Source of the DNA: Adenophora triphylla var. japonica
Taxonomy: Eukaryota; Streptophyta; Magnoliopsida; Asterales; Campanulaceae
Direction of reading: 5' to 3'
Assembly (NCBI GenBank): GCA_022495995.1
Contig: JAFEMH010000167.1
Span: forward strand, 496,001-560,000
Length of the DNA: 64,000 bases
Below the pieces are notes generated by a model. The model saw only the letters and a list, made by a program, of their open reading frames with translations. It did not search any database and had not been told where the DNA came from. The number at the start of each line of letters is the position of its first letter. Positions within the stretch are counted from its first letter, which is position 1. Shown here in pieces: positions 34,451 to 46,303 of this stretch. Position numbers and translations under genes: made by a program.

Positions 34451-35633
34451 GCCCCCAACTACTCAGAAAACCTACCAAATCTATTTCAACCCCCATATAC
34501 CACAACATTTCAAGCTCAAGCGACATGCACAAAACATAAAAAAAAAAGTAGGAACAACTCCTAAGTTATCACCAATAAAATGCAAATAAAAGAGTTCATT
34601 TATACATTGGACAAATAAATACAAATATTTTGTTGCTCTCTTCACTGACATGTACACAAACAATAAATAATAATACAAAAAAAGAGTCCTACTCTGAATC
34701 ATCGACAGCATCGCCCGGTGAAGACTCCCATATTGCAACCCAGGCAATTGACCTCCTTGCCCCTACAATATTTGCCCTTGGCTGTCCAAAAGCCATTCCC
34801 TTGCAAATGCATACATTTAGGTCCAGACGCCTTAGAATAGTCTCAACTTAGGTCCAGTCGCCTCAGAATAGTCTCAACTTAGGTTCAGACGCCTCATAAT
34901 AGTCTCAAATTAGGTCCAGACGCCTCAGAATAGTCTCAACTTAGGTCCAGACGCCTCATAATAGTCTCAACTTAGGACCTGACACCTCATAATAGTCTCA
35001 ACTTAGGTCCAGATGCCTCAGAATAGTCTCAACTTAAGGTACAAATGCCTTCCAAAAATAAACTTAAGCTACAAATGCCTTCCAAAAACAAATCTCCAAC
35101 TTAGGGTACAAACGCCTTCCAAAATCTCAAAATTAGGTACAAATGCCTTCATCTCACTTAGGTACAAACACCTTCATCTCAACTTAGGTACAAACGCCTT
35201 CCAAAAACAAACTTAAGGTACAAATGCCTTCCAAAATATCAACCTTAGGTACAAATGCCTTCATCTCACTTAGGTACAAACGCCTTCATCTCACTTAGGT
35301 ACAAACGCCTTCATCTCACTTAGGTACAAATGCCTTCATCTCACTTAGGTATGAACGCCTTCATCTAACTTAGGTACAAATGCCTCCATCTCACTTAGGT
35401 ACAGACGCCTCCCGAATCACTCCCCATCGGTCGAGGCCCCTTCAAATTGCCCTCACATTCGAACTACGATTGGCTTGATTCCCACTCGGGATACGTAGGA
35501 ATCCTATAAAAAGGGTCCAGCCATACGACCAACATGGTCATCATTTATCTCTCCCGACAAGAAGTCCGGATCGGGATTCTTATTTTTATCGACGACCCCA
35601 CTTCCTTCATATGTGACGTCGCCGAGGGGCTTC
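34451..35633 (+). repeat. Gypsy C 3' region: two minisatellites and hairpins
   Basis: Tandem units of about 31 bp (GGTCCAGACGCCTCAGAATA) fill about 34825-35036. Units of about 25 bp (AGGTACAAACGCCTTCATCT) fill about 35037-35410. A CTACG/CGTAG hairpin (35464-35498, inner TCCC with GGGA) and a GACC-N5-GGTC hairpin (about 35526) follow. GCCGAGGGGCTTC precedes the LTR. No coding sequence. Confidence 0.8.
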
Positions 35634-37582
35634 TGTAAGTACCCCAATCCGGACCGCTCTCCATCCGAGCATAATGAAAACACTAAGGGTTCGCCTCCAC
35701 GCGATCACATAGTCCCATAACTTCCCAAAGGACCAAACTGATCAAAACAAACTAAAGAAGGACTGCTTAGGCATAAAAATACATCAGAAGGGCCCTGCAG
35801 GAATGGCATAAAAGTTAAAAGGCTGACAGATTAAAGACAGAGCCGTACAGACCTCTTTACTGCATGGTTGGTCCGCACGTACCTATATGTCAACACGCCA
35901 TATGAAACAAAAGTCAAGAAGTTTGATTGATTAAAGTCAGAACCGTGCAGACCAAATGACTGATTAAAGGCCAATCCATGCGGACCTCTTTGTCCAGATT
36001 CAGAACCTATAAATACTGGCCTCCAACAACTTCAAAATCACACCAAAAACATCAACCAACATCACAAGTCTCGCTCCTCTCTCATTCTGAGCCATTCTGA
36101 GCTATTTTGGTCCATCTTGAGGCATCCAGAGCCATCCCGGTCCATCCCGGTTCGTCCCGAGCAACCCCCGACACAAAATAAACCCCATTCATCCTCAATC
36201 AATCCCCATTGATCCATACTCACTCACAAATGCTAATAACGACACAAAAGCGGCCAAAATTTGCAAGTTCAGAAAGTGCGAACGAGAGTTAATTAGGGGA
36301 GGTTCTGCCCGAGTGAGAGCAGAATTTCTCTCCTCTTTAAACCACCACAAATCAACCACATTCCCCTGAGGAAGATAGAAAGTAACCAACATTGGTGATA
36401 TCTCTTTCCAAACCCCAAATAACTGCTTTAATTTCCGAGTCTTTAAATATTTTTGTTTAAATGCATCGTTCATAATGTAGTCATTACTTATTTTTCAAAA
36501 GTAATTCATTTCTTAAAATTCACACACACACACACAAAATTTTCAAAGAAGGGTTTAGAAAGACTCATGTATATAGAGTTGTCAAAACGGGCCTATGGGG
36601 CGGGTTTGCCTTCGGGCCTGAATAGCCCACTGCTAAACGGGTCGGGGCGGGAAAGCCCGCGAACATTGCGGTCCTAAAAACTCTTGGCCTAGCCCACCCC
36701 CGCATAGGGCCGCGGGCAAAACAAGCCAGCCCGCAAAACCCATAAAACCCATAAAAGAAACAGAAACAGAAAGAAGGGATCTTGATGAATGAATCTCAAT
36801 TATCTATGAAAAGTAAACTCAGATCCATTGATCAGAGAATGAGCAGTTGCTAAAAGATCAAACCCACAAAACCCATAAAAGAAAAACTAGAGAGGGAAGG
36901 GAGGAACCTGAATTGAAGCACAGTAGAAAATGAAGTGATGCTCATAGCATGTTGATGATAAATGTAGGAAGGGAAGATTAGGAGAGAGAGAGAGAGCGAT
37001 TAGAAAAGAAAGGTTGGGAGAAGTGAAAATGATCTGGTCCTCAGCATCTGGACTATTGGGCGAATAAGGTAGAGAGAGAGAATGGGCCTAGGGCAAAGGC
37101 TTATGATCTAATTTAAATAAAAATGAAAGTGGGCCAGTGGGGTAATTTATGTTAACAATAACATCCCTTATGCGGGCTGCCCGGGGCTCGCCCCACCCCA
37201 ACCCGCAAAAGCCCGCGGCCCGTGCGGGCAAAGCCCGAAAAGCCCGCATCCAAACGGGTATTGAATACCCTAGCCCAACCCGCTCCTAATAGGTAGCGGG
37301 GCGGGCTTGCCCGAGGGCTTTTTGCCCATTTTGACATCTCTACATGTATATGAGGCATTTCGGGTGAGCTCAAAATTCTCTTCCCGAGGCGTAACCTGAC
37401 CTCCGAACACAAAAATCTCATCACACAACAAAATGCTTTTTTTTTTCAATGTTTAGGGCATAATCAAATTGGCGTGGCGAATCTCTCTTTCCAAAAGATA
37501 TTCATCCCTCCAATCATTAAATGAAACAACTCTTTCAACCCGGCGCGACCCGCGTCGGGCGCCATCGGATCGGGTAATTTCA
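35634..37582 (+). repeat. 3' LTR of gypsy C with MITE insertion
   Basis: Starts TGTAAGTACCCCAATCCGG and ends near GGGTAATTTCA; the end is placed by comparison with LTR D. TATA box TATAAATA at 36008-36015, with diverged CG-centred repeats before it (35840-35995). Without the 769-bp MITE and one 8-bp duplication it would be about 1.17 kb. Confidence 0.8.
36574..37342. mobile_element. Non-autonomous hAT-type MITE, 769 bp
   Basis: Terminal inverted repeats TAGAGTTGTCAAAACGGGC (left) and, as reverse complement of the right end, TAGAGATGTCAAAATGGGC. Flanking 8-bp target duplications CATGTATA at 36566-36573 and 37343-37350. The ends and 8-bp duplication fit the hAT superfamily. The terminal quarters are rich in GCCCGC runs; the middle is AT-rich. 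No transposase is encoded, so it must have moved with an enzyme in trans. Confidence 0.93.
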
Positions 37583-37599
37583 GTTGTTAAAGGGTGTTT

Positions 37600-39334
37600 T
37601 TGTTGTAGTGGTTGATCTCAAGAGAATTGTCTAGACGAGTAAGAGAGAGAGATATTGCAGGCTCCCTACAAGTGCCCTATACACAGACGAATCGGATATA
37701 GTTGGACTGGAAGATGCCGAAGTGACGGATGAACCGCTGTAGGGGTCGAAACAGGGTTTGTGTCAGACATATGAGCACAGCTAAGGGTGTCTGGAATGTA
37801 TTTATATTGACTTAAAAAGAGACCCTGAGGATGGGGAATCACTTCTATACCAAGAAAATATGAGAGAGACCCCTTATCTTTTAAAGAGAATCTAGTAGAG
37901 AAGGTAGTAATAAACGTATCAAGAAGAGTGTTATTTGAGTCGGTGATGATGATATCATCCACGTAGACAAGAAGGCAGATTAGGTCATGTGCCTAACGGA
38001 GAACAAAAAGAGAGGAGTCTGAAACACAATTTTTAAATCCAAGAGAAAGAAGGTAGATTTTGAGTTCATTGTACCAGGCACGTGGTGCTTGCTTGAGAGC
38101 ATAAATAGCTTGCCGAAGCTTATACACATGAGACAGAAACTTTGGATCAACAAATCCAGGAGGTTGAGACATGAAAACATCTTCGGTGAGGGAGCCTTAA
38201 AGAAAGGCATTATTTATATCTACTTGCCGAAGTGATTACAATTGACAGTTGCAAGAGAGAGAATGGTGCGAACTATAGTGGGTTTAATAGCTGGACTAAA
38301 GGTTTCCGAATAATCAAGGTCGGGTCGTTGATGGAATCCCTTGTCCACAAGACGTGATTTGTGATGAGAGATGGAGCCATCGGGGTTGTATTTGGTTCAA
38401 AAAATCCATTTACAACCAATGAGGTTATGAGATGAGGAGCAAGGTACCAAGTCCCAAGTTTTGTTATGAAGTAGAGCATCATACTCTTGTTGCATAGCAA
38501 TGCGCCACACCATGTTTTTTAAGGCTTGGTAATGTTTGTAGGTTCGGTGTTGTCAGTTTTAAGGGAGGTGTGAAGGTTGAGTTTGTTAATAGGCTTGGTG
38601 ATGTTGATTTGGAGGCAAGTGACTGGTTTACATGGGGAAGGAGAAGAAGTAGGGGTAGATTTGGTAGTGGCAGTGTGTATGGTCTTCGACAGAGGGGAGG
38701 TGATTTGATAGATGTCCTCGGCAGGAAGGGGGGAGCTATTTGGTAGGGTGTTAGGGGTGAAGTGTTCGGTTATAGTAGAATGGGGAGATGGTGGGTGCAC
38801 CTCTCATCCGCGCAAACGGTGGGAGCGGGTGGATCAATATTGGAGAAGTAGGGAAAGACATGTTTGACAAATTTTAAATGTCGAAAAAAAAGGTGTGGAT
38901 TTTGTGAGTGGATGGATCGAGACAATGATAAGCACTTTGAGTGGCTGAGCAACCAAAAAACACACAAGGAGTAGAGCGAGGATTAAGTTTATGAGTTGTG
39001 TATGGACGTAGCCACGGCTTACAGAGACATCAAAACTACGAAGTTTTAGGTAGTTTGGTGTCCGATTGTGGAGCTTGGTAAATGGAGAGAGGAGATGAAG
39101 GGTAGGTGCGGGCATGCAATTTATCAAGTAGCAAGAAGTATAAAAAGCAAGAGATAAATATTTGCGTGGCATGGAGGAGTGAGTAAGGAGAGAGAGACCG
39201 GTTTCTACTATATGTCAATGACGGCGTTCAGAATATCCATTGTGTTCAGGGGTGTGGGGAGGTGAAGTGAAATGAGAGATGGAATGGTGCAAGAAAGGAA
39301 CGAAGACCAAGATATTCACCACCATTGTAACTGT
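37600..39334 (-). pseudogene. Copia 4 integrase-RT fragment, heavily decayed
   Basis: Reading right to left: integrase end (HFTSPPHTPEHNGYSERRH, near 39230), FTKLHNRTPNYLKLRSF (about 39040-39090), a low-complexity Ser/Thr/Pro linker, then RT with YNELK, and VDDIIITDSNNTLLDTF (near 37950) and FSLKDKGSLSYFLGIEV. Many frameshifts and stops split it. Protein sequence differs from copias 1-3, so it is another lineage. The right end is broken by LTR D within the integrase GGEYLG region; the left end near 37600 abuts LTR C. Ends and LTRs of this copia are not seen. Confidence 0.8.
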
Positions 39335-40634
39335 TGTAAGCACACCAATTCGGACCACTATCCATCTGAGCATTCGGAAAGGACACCAAGGGTTCACTTC
39401 CCCGCGATCACAATGTCCCGTGGCTTCCCAAGGATCAAACGGACCAAGCAAAACCAAGGAAGGACCTTTCGTGCATTAAAACACTAAAAGGACCTCTGCA
39501 GGAATGGCACAAAAGTCAAAAAACTGACAGATTGAAGAGTGAGTCGCACGGACTACATTGTTATTATGGTTAATCAGTGCGGAACTCATTGTCAACACGC
39601 CAATGACACAAAAGTCAAAACATTTGATTGATTAAAGTCAGAGCCATGCGGATCAATTGACTGATTAAAGTCCAATCCGTGTGGACCACATTGTAAATTT
39701 CCAGACCCTATAAATACTCGCCTCCAGCAGCTTCAAAATCACTCACAATCATCCACAACAATCCACAATAACCAACAACACAAACAAACTTCCTTCTTCC
39801 CTAAGGTAGCCAATATTTGCAAGTTTAGTGAGAGATAATTAGGGGAGATTTTGCCATAAGTGAGGTTAAAACTTCTTTCCTCTTTAATCACCCTGAGAAA
39901 ACACAAATTTTCCATAACAAAAGTGGGACGACGAGAACAACACGAGAGCGAAAATTCGAGTGTGAACGAGAGTTAATTAGGGGAGATTTTGCCATAAGTG
40001 AGGGCAAAACTTCTTTCCTCTTTAATCATCCAAAACAAACGCACACTCCTCCTACAGAACAAACCCTAGGAAGATAGAAAGAAACCAACATTGCTGAGAT
40101 CTCCTTCTGAACCCTAAATAAATGCTTTAATTTCCAAGTCTTTAAAGTATTATTGTTTAAATGTATCATTTATAATGTAGGCTTTACTTACTATATATGT
40201 CATAGACCCTAACCATCTAAGTGATCCTACAAGATCTTCCAGGTACAATGTCCACAAGAATGGAGGTCTGATGGGGATAGTGGATTGTTCCTGTTCCATG
40301 TATTGTCTTTTCATTATTTATTTTTCAAATGTATTTTATTTCTTAAAACACACACACATACAACTTTCAAAGAAGGGTTTAGAAAGATTCATTTATATGA
40401 GGTATTTCAAGTGATCACAAAAATCTCTTCCCGAGGCGTAACCTGACCTTCAGACTCAAAAATCTCATCACACAACAAAAAGCCTTTTTTCAATGTTTTG
40501 GGCATAACTAAAAACGACGTGGCGACTCTCTTTTCAAAGAAATTCATCTGTCCAATCTTTGAAACAATTTTCCACCTCTCAAAGGAGAAAAGCCCCGACG
40601 CAAGTCGCGGGCGCTGCCGGATCTGGTAATTTCA
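39335..40634 (+). repeat. 5' LTR of gypsy D (about 1300 bp)
   Basis: Starts TGTAAGCACACCAATTCGG and ends near GGTAATTTCA. TATAAATA at 39719-39726, preceded by GAGTCGCACGGAC and other CG-centred half-symmetrical sites. It resembles LTR C without the MITE. An internal near-repeat (TAATTAGGGGAGATTTTGCC) occurs at about 39836 and 39973. Confidence 0.8.
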
Positions 40635-41847
40635 ATTGTTGGGGATCATTTGTTTTAAAACTTCTAAAAAGATTTTAAAACATGATGCAGGTCAAACTTT
40701 CGTTTTACCCCATCTTTGACTATTGTGTGTGTGTTTGTGTTTTACTTTTTCTTTTTTTCTTGATTTTTCAAAAAAAGAATATAATAGTATATTCATATTC
40801 ATGTCTTTAAGGCACATCTTGCAAAATATCTAATTTTTTTCGAAAATGGAATTTTAGTGACCGCACACTACGCGCACTCTTACCATGTACACACTACAAC
40901 CCCAAACCCGGGATGGTCTCAGTTGCAGTTCGAAAGGTGTTCCTATGCCTCTCTTGCGCGCACGGGATCATTCCAAACATCTCATCCTCGCCAGTGTCAA
41001 CCATGCACTATTTGCGTCACATTTTGTCCCAGACTTGGTTGGTTTTTGACCCAGACCGTTTCATAAAGCCTAGATGTATATCCCATGTTGATCATTTTCT
41101 AAGTCAAAACCTAAAAGTCAAGGTCACTTGGGAAAGCAAGCTCGGCAGAATCATCTGTTGATCGGACCCGATCTTGACTTATAGCGTTAACTCAGACACT
41201 GACCTATATTGGATATACCTCAACGCCCAATATGACACCATGTCATCGAGCCGTTAATGCCCCGCCCATGAAAATATGACCTAGTCACAACCAAAAGTCA
41301 AAGATCCTTTCGAAAGCAAGACAAAGAAAGGTCATGCCAAATTTTTGACATGATCTTGACTTAAGGATATTGGCTTTTTCACTGTTCACATGGCGGAAAC
41401 ATTGAAACTTACATGACAGGATTAGTCCTTAGGTTCATTTTTCTTTTCGGTTGGTGGAAACCGCTTGCCCTATATGACCTTTGCTCGGGGTTGTCTGCAC
41501 TGGGAGGTCAAAATACAGATGAAATACGAGGGGCTTATAGACATAATGATGGTTTCCAATGACCCAGGATCTAGAATAGTTGCAAAAAATAAGAGAAATC
41601 TTTTCCAACCGTTTAGGATTTTAAGAAAACATGTTTTAAGTAAATTGAAATAGCCAAAAAAAAAAAGAACTGCATGTCACATGAGCTTTCCCCTTCAGCA
41701 AAAAAACCCTCCCGAGTCTAACCCTGCCTTTCTCCTACTACCACGAACTGAGTGGTTGAGGGTACCGGTTGCCGTCTTTTCAGCATTGAGGTCACAAGGT
41801 CCGACAGTCCTTACGTTTCAGCAGTCCGAATAGTCTATTATTCCCCA
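40635..41847 (+). other. Leader of gypsy D
   Basis: Untranslated. Contains the CCGCACACTACGCGCAC box (about 40861), a 40950-41030 block similar to B 7085-7165, and a 41464-41585 block nearly identical to B 7757-7880. A 62-aa frame inside the last block is probably not a gene. No clear TGGCGA-type PBS was found right after the LTR. Confidence 0.6.
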
Positions 41848-42285
41848 ATGGCAGGGTCAACAGATAATAGCAAAACGAATGGGACTCCGTCTCTGGGAAA
41901 TCTCCAAACAATGGAGGAGGTGCTGAAATCTTTCGAAGCCCTTAAGAAGCGCCAAGAAGAGCAACATGCTTGGATAGTAGATATAATACATCGTCGTGGA
42001 ACAGTTGCAGTCCCCCAACCAGATGGGACCTTCGTCCACAAAGAAGACAAAGACGTGCTAGCTCCCCCAGCTTCCCAAAATTATCAGCAAGTCCCTCCTC
42101 CACAAAGTTACGGAAACCCAGCGATGCAAAGCAGCTCCCGCTCAAAGCTTCATTCAAGCATCAGTCAAGAAGCTCCGACTTTCCAAACTCACAATCAGTT
42201 TCCGGCTCCGCTCTGCAAACTCAATATCACCAGCACACCTATGGGCCCGCTCCCTCAGATCCCAATCCCTCTCAATATCCCCTGA
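41848..42285 (+). CDS. Gypsy D gag N-terminal fragment
   Basis: From ATG 41848 (MAGSTDNSKTNGTPSLGNLQ) to a TGA at 42283, 145 codons; an in-frame upstream extension to 41752 is open but the leader position favours 41848. It has a charged, coiled-coil-like stretch (MEEVLKSFEALKKRQEEQHA), then a Pro/Gln/Ser-rich region (VPPPQSYGNPAMQSSS). This matches the start of gag in Tat-like elements and is similar in style to the F fragment at 63307-63927. The rest of gag and all of pol are missing. A frameshift near the end is likely, since another frame is open to 42317. Structural role in virus-like particles is inferred. Confidence 0.55.
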   Translation: MAGSTDNSKTNGTPSLGNLQTMEEVLKSFEALKKRQEEQHAWIVDIIHRRGTVAVPQPDGTFVHKEDKDVLAPPASQNYQQVPPPQSYGNPAMQSSSRSKLHSSISQEAPTFQTHNQFPAPLCKLNITSTPMGPLPQIPIPLNIP

Positions 42286-43328
42286 GATTCAATCCTTTGT
42301 CTCCGTATGAGCCCTGAAGCAACAACTTGAAGTCCCAATGCTCGCCAGGGACGGACATATCGAGCAGATACCCCGTTGTTTCGAATATACCATCTGCCAG
42401 ACTGCCTCTCGGGGCTAATAAAACATTCCCTCAACTCTCGAACACAGACCAACACAGTCCATTGCTGGTCCCAAAGGAGGCAATAAGGGTGAAAAACAGT
42501 TAGAGGGGGGTGAATAGCTGTTATAAAATTTTTGACCCTTTTTGAAAACTAAACCTCTTGCTTACAAAACCGCACTTGCAGTGTATCAATACCGCAAGTG
42601 AGGTTTGTAAAATGCACAAAAGAATTTCTTAAAGTATGAGAGTTCGGTTTAGTATTGAGGTTTATAAAACAGTAAAATATGGTTTAACAATGATTAACTA
42701 TAAACACAATTCTCAAATTTGAAAAACCTAATAAGATCAAACAGATAAGATAAATTAGTTGGAAGAACAGTAAAGAAAAATGCAGAAATTAAAGAACACA
42801 ATATTTGGAGTGGTTCAATCGTAAATGATCTACATCCACTACAAAGAAGATTAGTCTCGAATTTTCTAAATGCTAGATTTTATATTAGGTGATAAGAGAG
42901 ATTACAAGATTAAAAGAATCAAACGCAAATCTAAAATCTAAACAATGAAGCAAATCCTAGACTATAACCGGTGTATCTCAAATGATTTAATCTATGTGAT
43001 TAATCAACTGATATGTGTGTGTGATAAAGATTCAAGGCTCTTTAAATCTGTATGATATAGAGCTCAAGAAATCTAGGGTGTTACAAGGCTTGAATTTTTG
43101 GGCTAGGAGATTTGTTCTTGAAGGTTTGAAGGTTGAAGATGAAGAAACAAACGATTAAGAATTTCTGGGAAATATCTTCAGATCTTCAAAGGACTCTCTT
43201 AATCAATATTCTCAAGCGATCTTCAAATGATGAAGAATGGGGGTATTTATACTCATGCACAAAAAAGTAGCCGTTTGGTGCAGATGTAGCATGTACAGTG
43301 CTGGTGCACTTTGATTGGTCCACGTGTC
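42286..43328. other. Gag remnant, then an unassigned segment
   Basis: 42286-42487 looks like further decayed D gag. From about 42494 (GTTAGAGGGGGGTGAATAGC) the DNA changes to AT-rich sequence with the inverted pair CCGCACTTGC/GCAAGTG (about 42571-42600), ending before LTR G at 43329. GGTATTTATACTC (about 43243) could be a TATA region. A GAGGGGGGTGAATAG start recalls plant LTR sequences, but I find no partner copy in the window and no ORF. Possibly a solo LTR or MITE. Confidence 0.4.
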
Positions 43329-44355
43329 TGAAATTACCCGGATCCAACGCGCGGACAGTCATCTAGCGGCTGGGCGGCCCGTTTGCTACAATTTTCGTTT
43401 AGAGTCGCCACGCCATTTTAATTGTGCCCAAAACATTGAGAAAAGGATTTGTTTTAGTTTTGTTTTGTTTGTGATGAGATTTTTGAGTTTAGAGGTCAGG
43501 TTATGCCTCGGGAAGAGATATTTGAGCTCACCTGAGTCGCCTTGTATACACGAGTCTTTCGATACCCTTCTTTCTTTAAATGTTGTATGTGTGTGCGTGT
43601 GCTTTTACAAATGCATTTGAAAGTAATGTCTAAATTACAAATGATGCTTATATTTAAACAAAAATATTTAAATTAAAGCAGTAAAATGAGATTCGGAAGG
43701 AGATCGTACAAATGTTGGTTTATGTCTATCTTCCGCGGGGGAATGTGTTTGGCATGAGGGTGAATAGAATTTTTTTTGGACATCGGGGTTCAATTAGGAC
43801 AGACAGGGATTGATCGGGATCGACCGAAATTATTCGGGAGGAGTTCGCAGTGCCTCGGGAGGGCTTTGGAGCACCTCGAGAAGGCTCGAAAGGCCTCGAG
43901 AAGGACCGGAAGAGACCGAGATTGCCTCGAGATGCCTCAGGATGGACCGGGATCGCCTAGGGAAGGACCAGGATTGAGTGGAATCACTTTGGGAGGACTT
44001 CGGAGCACCTCGGGAGGGCTTTGGAGCACCTCAAGAAGGCTCGGGAGGCCTCAGGAAAGACCGAAAGTGGTCGGGACGCCTTGGGGAGTTGCCTGAAGGC
44101 TGGGGAGAGAGGAGAGAGTTGAGGTGCAAATGAAATGGGAGTGGGAGCCTTCTATTTATAGGCCTCAAAAAACTTCAATATGGTCCTTACGGACCAGTGT
44201 GTCATTACCAGTTTTTTGGATTTCTTGGATTTCAAGGAATATTGTGGACTTTGTGGGGATTTTGCCATCATTTTGGCGTGTTGACGTAAGTGTCCGTACA
44301 AAATATCTTTACTTTGGATAGTGGTCCGTATGGACCACTATGTCAACTGGTCATT
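43329..44355 (-). repeat. Gypsy LTR G (minus strand), truncated by gypsy E
   Basis: The + strand starts TGAAATTACCCGGATCC, the reverse complement of the GGTAATTTCA end of LTRs C and D, and shares TAGAGTCGCCACGCC and GAGATTTTTGAGTTTAGAGGTC with LTR H. TATA (minus) at 44153-44160. Palindromes GGTCCTTACGGACC (about 44183) and GTGGTCCGTATGGACCAC (about 44323) lie upstream. The TGTAAG end is absent because LTR E begins at 44356. Confidence 0.8.
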
Positions 44356-45714
44356 TGTAAGTACCCAAATCTGGCTCCTGCCTTCCAAATAAAGTTTTCT
44401 GGCAATTTCCCAAACTTTCATAAAGTTTAGGGGAAATTCGGGAACTTTTCCAAACTTTCCAAGGGAAGAAGGACCTACTAGGAATTAAAATTCCAAGCAA
44501 GACCTCACTGGAAAGAGCCTTCCAATCTGCCACCTTGCATGTTTCTAGAAAGAAAACGGTTATGGCTCCCTATATCGTGCGACGAAACGAGCCACTGGAA
44601 AATGCAAACTCAAAGTCGCGCCGCACACTTAGCCACCTCCAATGCAGCTATAAATTGAGGCATGACCCTCTCATTTGTAGATCCCTCTTCGACCCCTTAC
44701 TGTCACTCTGCCAAAATTGGCATAAACACACAGTAAACACACACAAACACACACCAATTCTCTCTCAACTCTCTCTCTCACTTACAATTCAACACACACT
44801 TCACACACACATATTAGAGCTTCCAAAGTGGAGCTAATCTGAGTTCTAATACTAATTCTGAAGCTGATATTAGAAGAATTCTATACCTAACTTGGTATAT
44901 AATTTGAGGACTTCAAGGGTAAAGCTCTCTCACCCTCATTCTCTCTCTCTTCATTTATCATTCATGCGAACATATATTGCTTAATCTTCTAATCATGCTT
45001 AGCCCGAGACAATTAGTGTAGGATTTCAATCGCAATATCTCTGTTTAAATCTCTGTTTCCGTGGATCATTCATTGTTCCATGTTATTGCATGCTTATAAG
45101 TTTATTTTGATGTAATTGTGTATGTTCATCAAGAGAGTGTGGATCATCCCATATCCACACCTTCTTGAATGATTGATTGTTGATATATGTGTTCTCTGAA
45201 ATGAATCTCTGATGTAATTCGATCTAGATTGTCTTTTGTTCATTCTGTAAGTAAGCTTTGTAAAACCTTTGCAGATGGCATGGTGTGTCACGCGACACAC
45301 TTGGCCATTCTAGGTCCTGTGTCATGTGACACACCTAGCCCATCTGCAGCAAGTTCCTTCCAATTGTAATCTGATCTCAGTTTCTGTAATCGGGATGTGG
45401 CCCCCCGCACCAAGTGGCTCACAAGTTGTATTTTTCTCAGTTTATCAATAAAAGCAAAGCACATTAACATATTTCTGTCTCACACATTTACACTCATATT
45501 TGAATGATTTGGATGTTTATTATTGAAAGACTCGTTCGCGAGGCGTGTTGGGTGAACTCTCGGTTCTTCCCAACACGTAACCTGACCCCCGAACCCTCTC
45601 TCTGATTTCAAATGGTTTTTCAATATTTTTCATAAAATGGCGTGGCGACTCCTTTCTTTCACTTTTACACCGTCCCATTTCCAAAACCTAAAATATTCAT
45701 ACGGGGTATGTCCA
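44356..45714 (+). repeat. 5' LTR of gypsy E (1359 bp)
   Basis: Starts TGTAAGTACCCAAATCTGG and ends ACGGGGTATGTCCA before a PBS. TATAAATT at 44649-44656. Downstream are GTGTGTCACGCGACACAC (about 45283) and CTGTGTCATGTGACACA, which have the same symmetrical style as the other palindromes. The near-terminal AATGGCGTGGCGACTCC is shared with the other gypsy LTRs. Confidence 0.88.
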
Positions 45715-45715
45715 G

Positions 45716-45730
45716 TGGCGACTCTGCTGG
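45716..45730 (+). other. Primer-binding site of gypsy E
   Basis: TGGCGACTCTGCTGG, one base after the LTR end; related to the B site at 6326. The tRNA was not identified. Confidence 0.75.
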
Positions 45731-46303
45731 AGACTGAACTAAATTTGCTTTTGCAAAATAAGAGGGTCAAGCTTTCGTTCTCATTTAACATCCTTCTCAT
45801 TCATTTGTCGTGTTCTTTGTTGTGTGACCTTATGTGTACATATGCTTTGCTTGCATTGATTGTCTTGTTCTCTATGTATTTGTTCTTGTTCTGGTATTCT
45901 GAGGCCATGGTATGAGTGTTTGCATTGCTTGGAGACTGGGGCTTGTTCTTCTTTTGGTTCTGGAAATCTGGCTTCCTGCGTCCCGCGACATAGTTTTCCA
46001 CTTTCTGTCCTGTGTCCCGCGACACAGTTAGCCAGTATGCAGTTGTTCAGGTTTTTGATTCAGGGAAATTCCTTGATCATCAGATTTGTGAGATGTTTCT
46101 TATTGTACCTTGTTGGTTTCTGGTGTGAGTAATTTTTTTCTTTATCAATCTCTTTCAAAATAAAAAGAAAAAGACATAAAAAAAATCATTTTCATAAATA
46201 ATGGATTATAGTCACCCGCACACTACATCACTAGATTTAGAGCAATTTGATGCGATTGACGGCATCGCGGACGGTGTTGTATGTCGCCTACGATTGAGCA
46301 CCT
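45731..46303 (+). other. Gypsy E leader, first part
   Basis: Untranslated. Has TGTCCCGCGACATAG (about 45980) and TGTCCCGCGACACAG (about 46010) near-palindromes and an altered CCGCACACTACATCAC box (about 46217). It is interrupted at 46303 by copia 3 and resumes at 54355. The CACCT at 46299-46303 is the copia 3 target duplication. Confidence 0.7.

Noticed and set aside
37152..37424. 90-codon minus-strand frame across the MITE end
   Set aside because: It spans the GC-rich MITE terminus and flanking LTR, so it is an accidental fusion.
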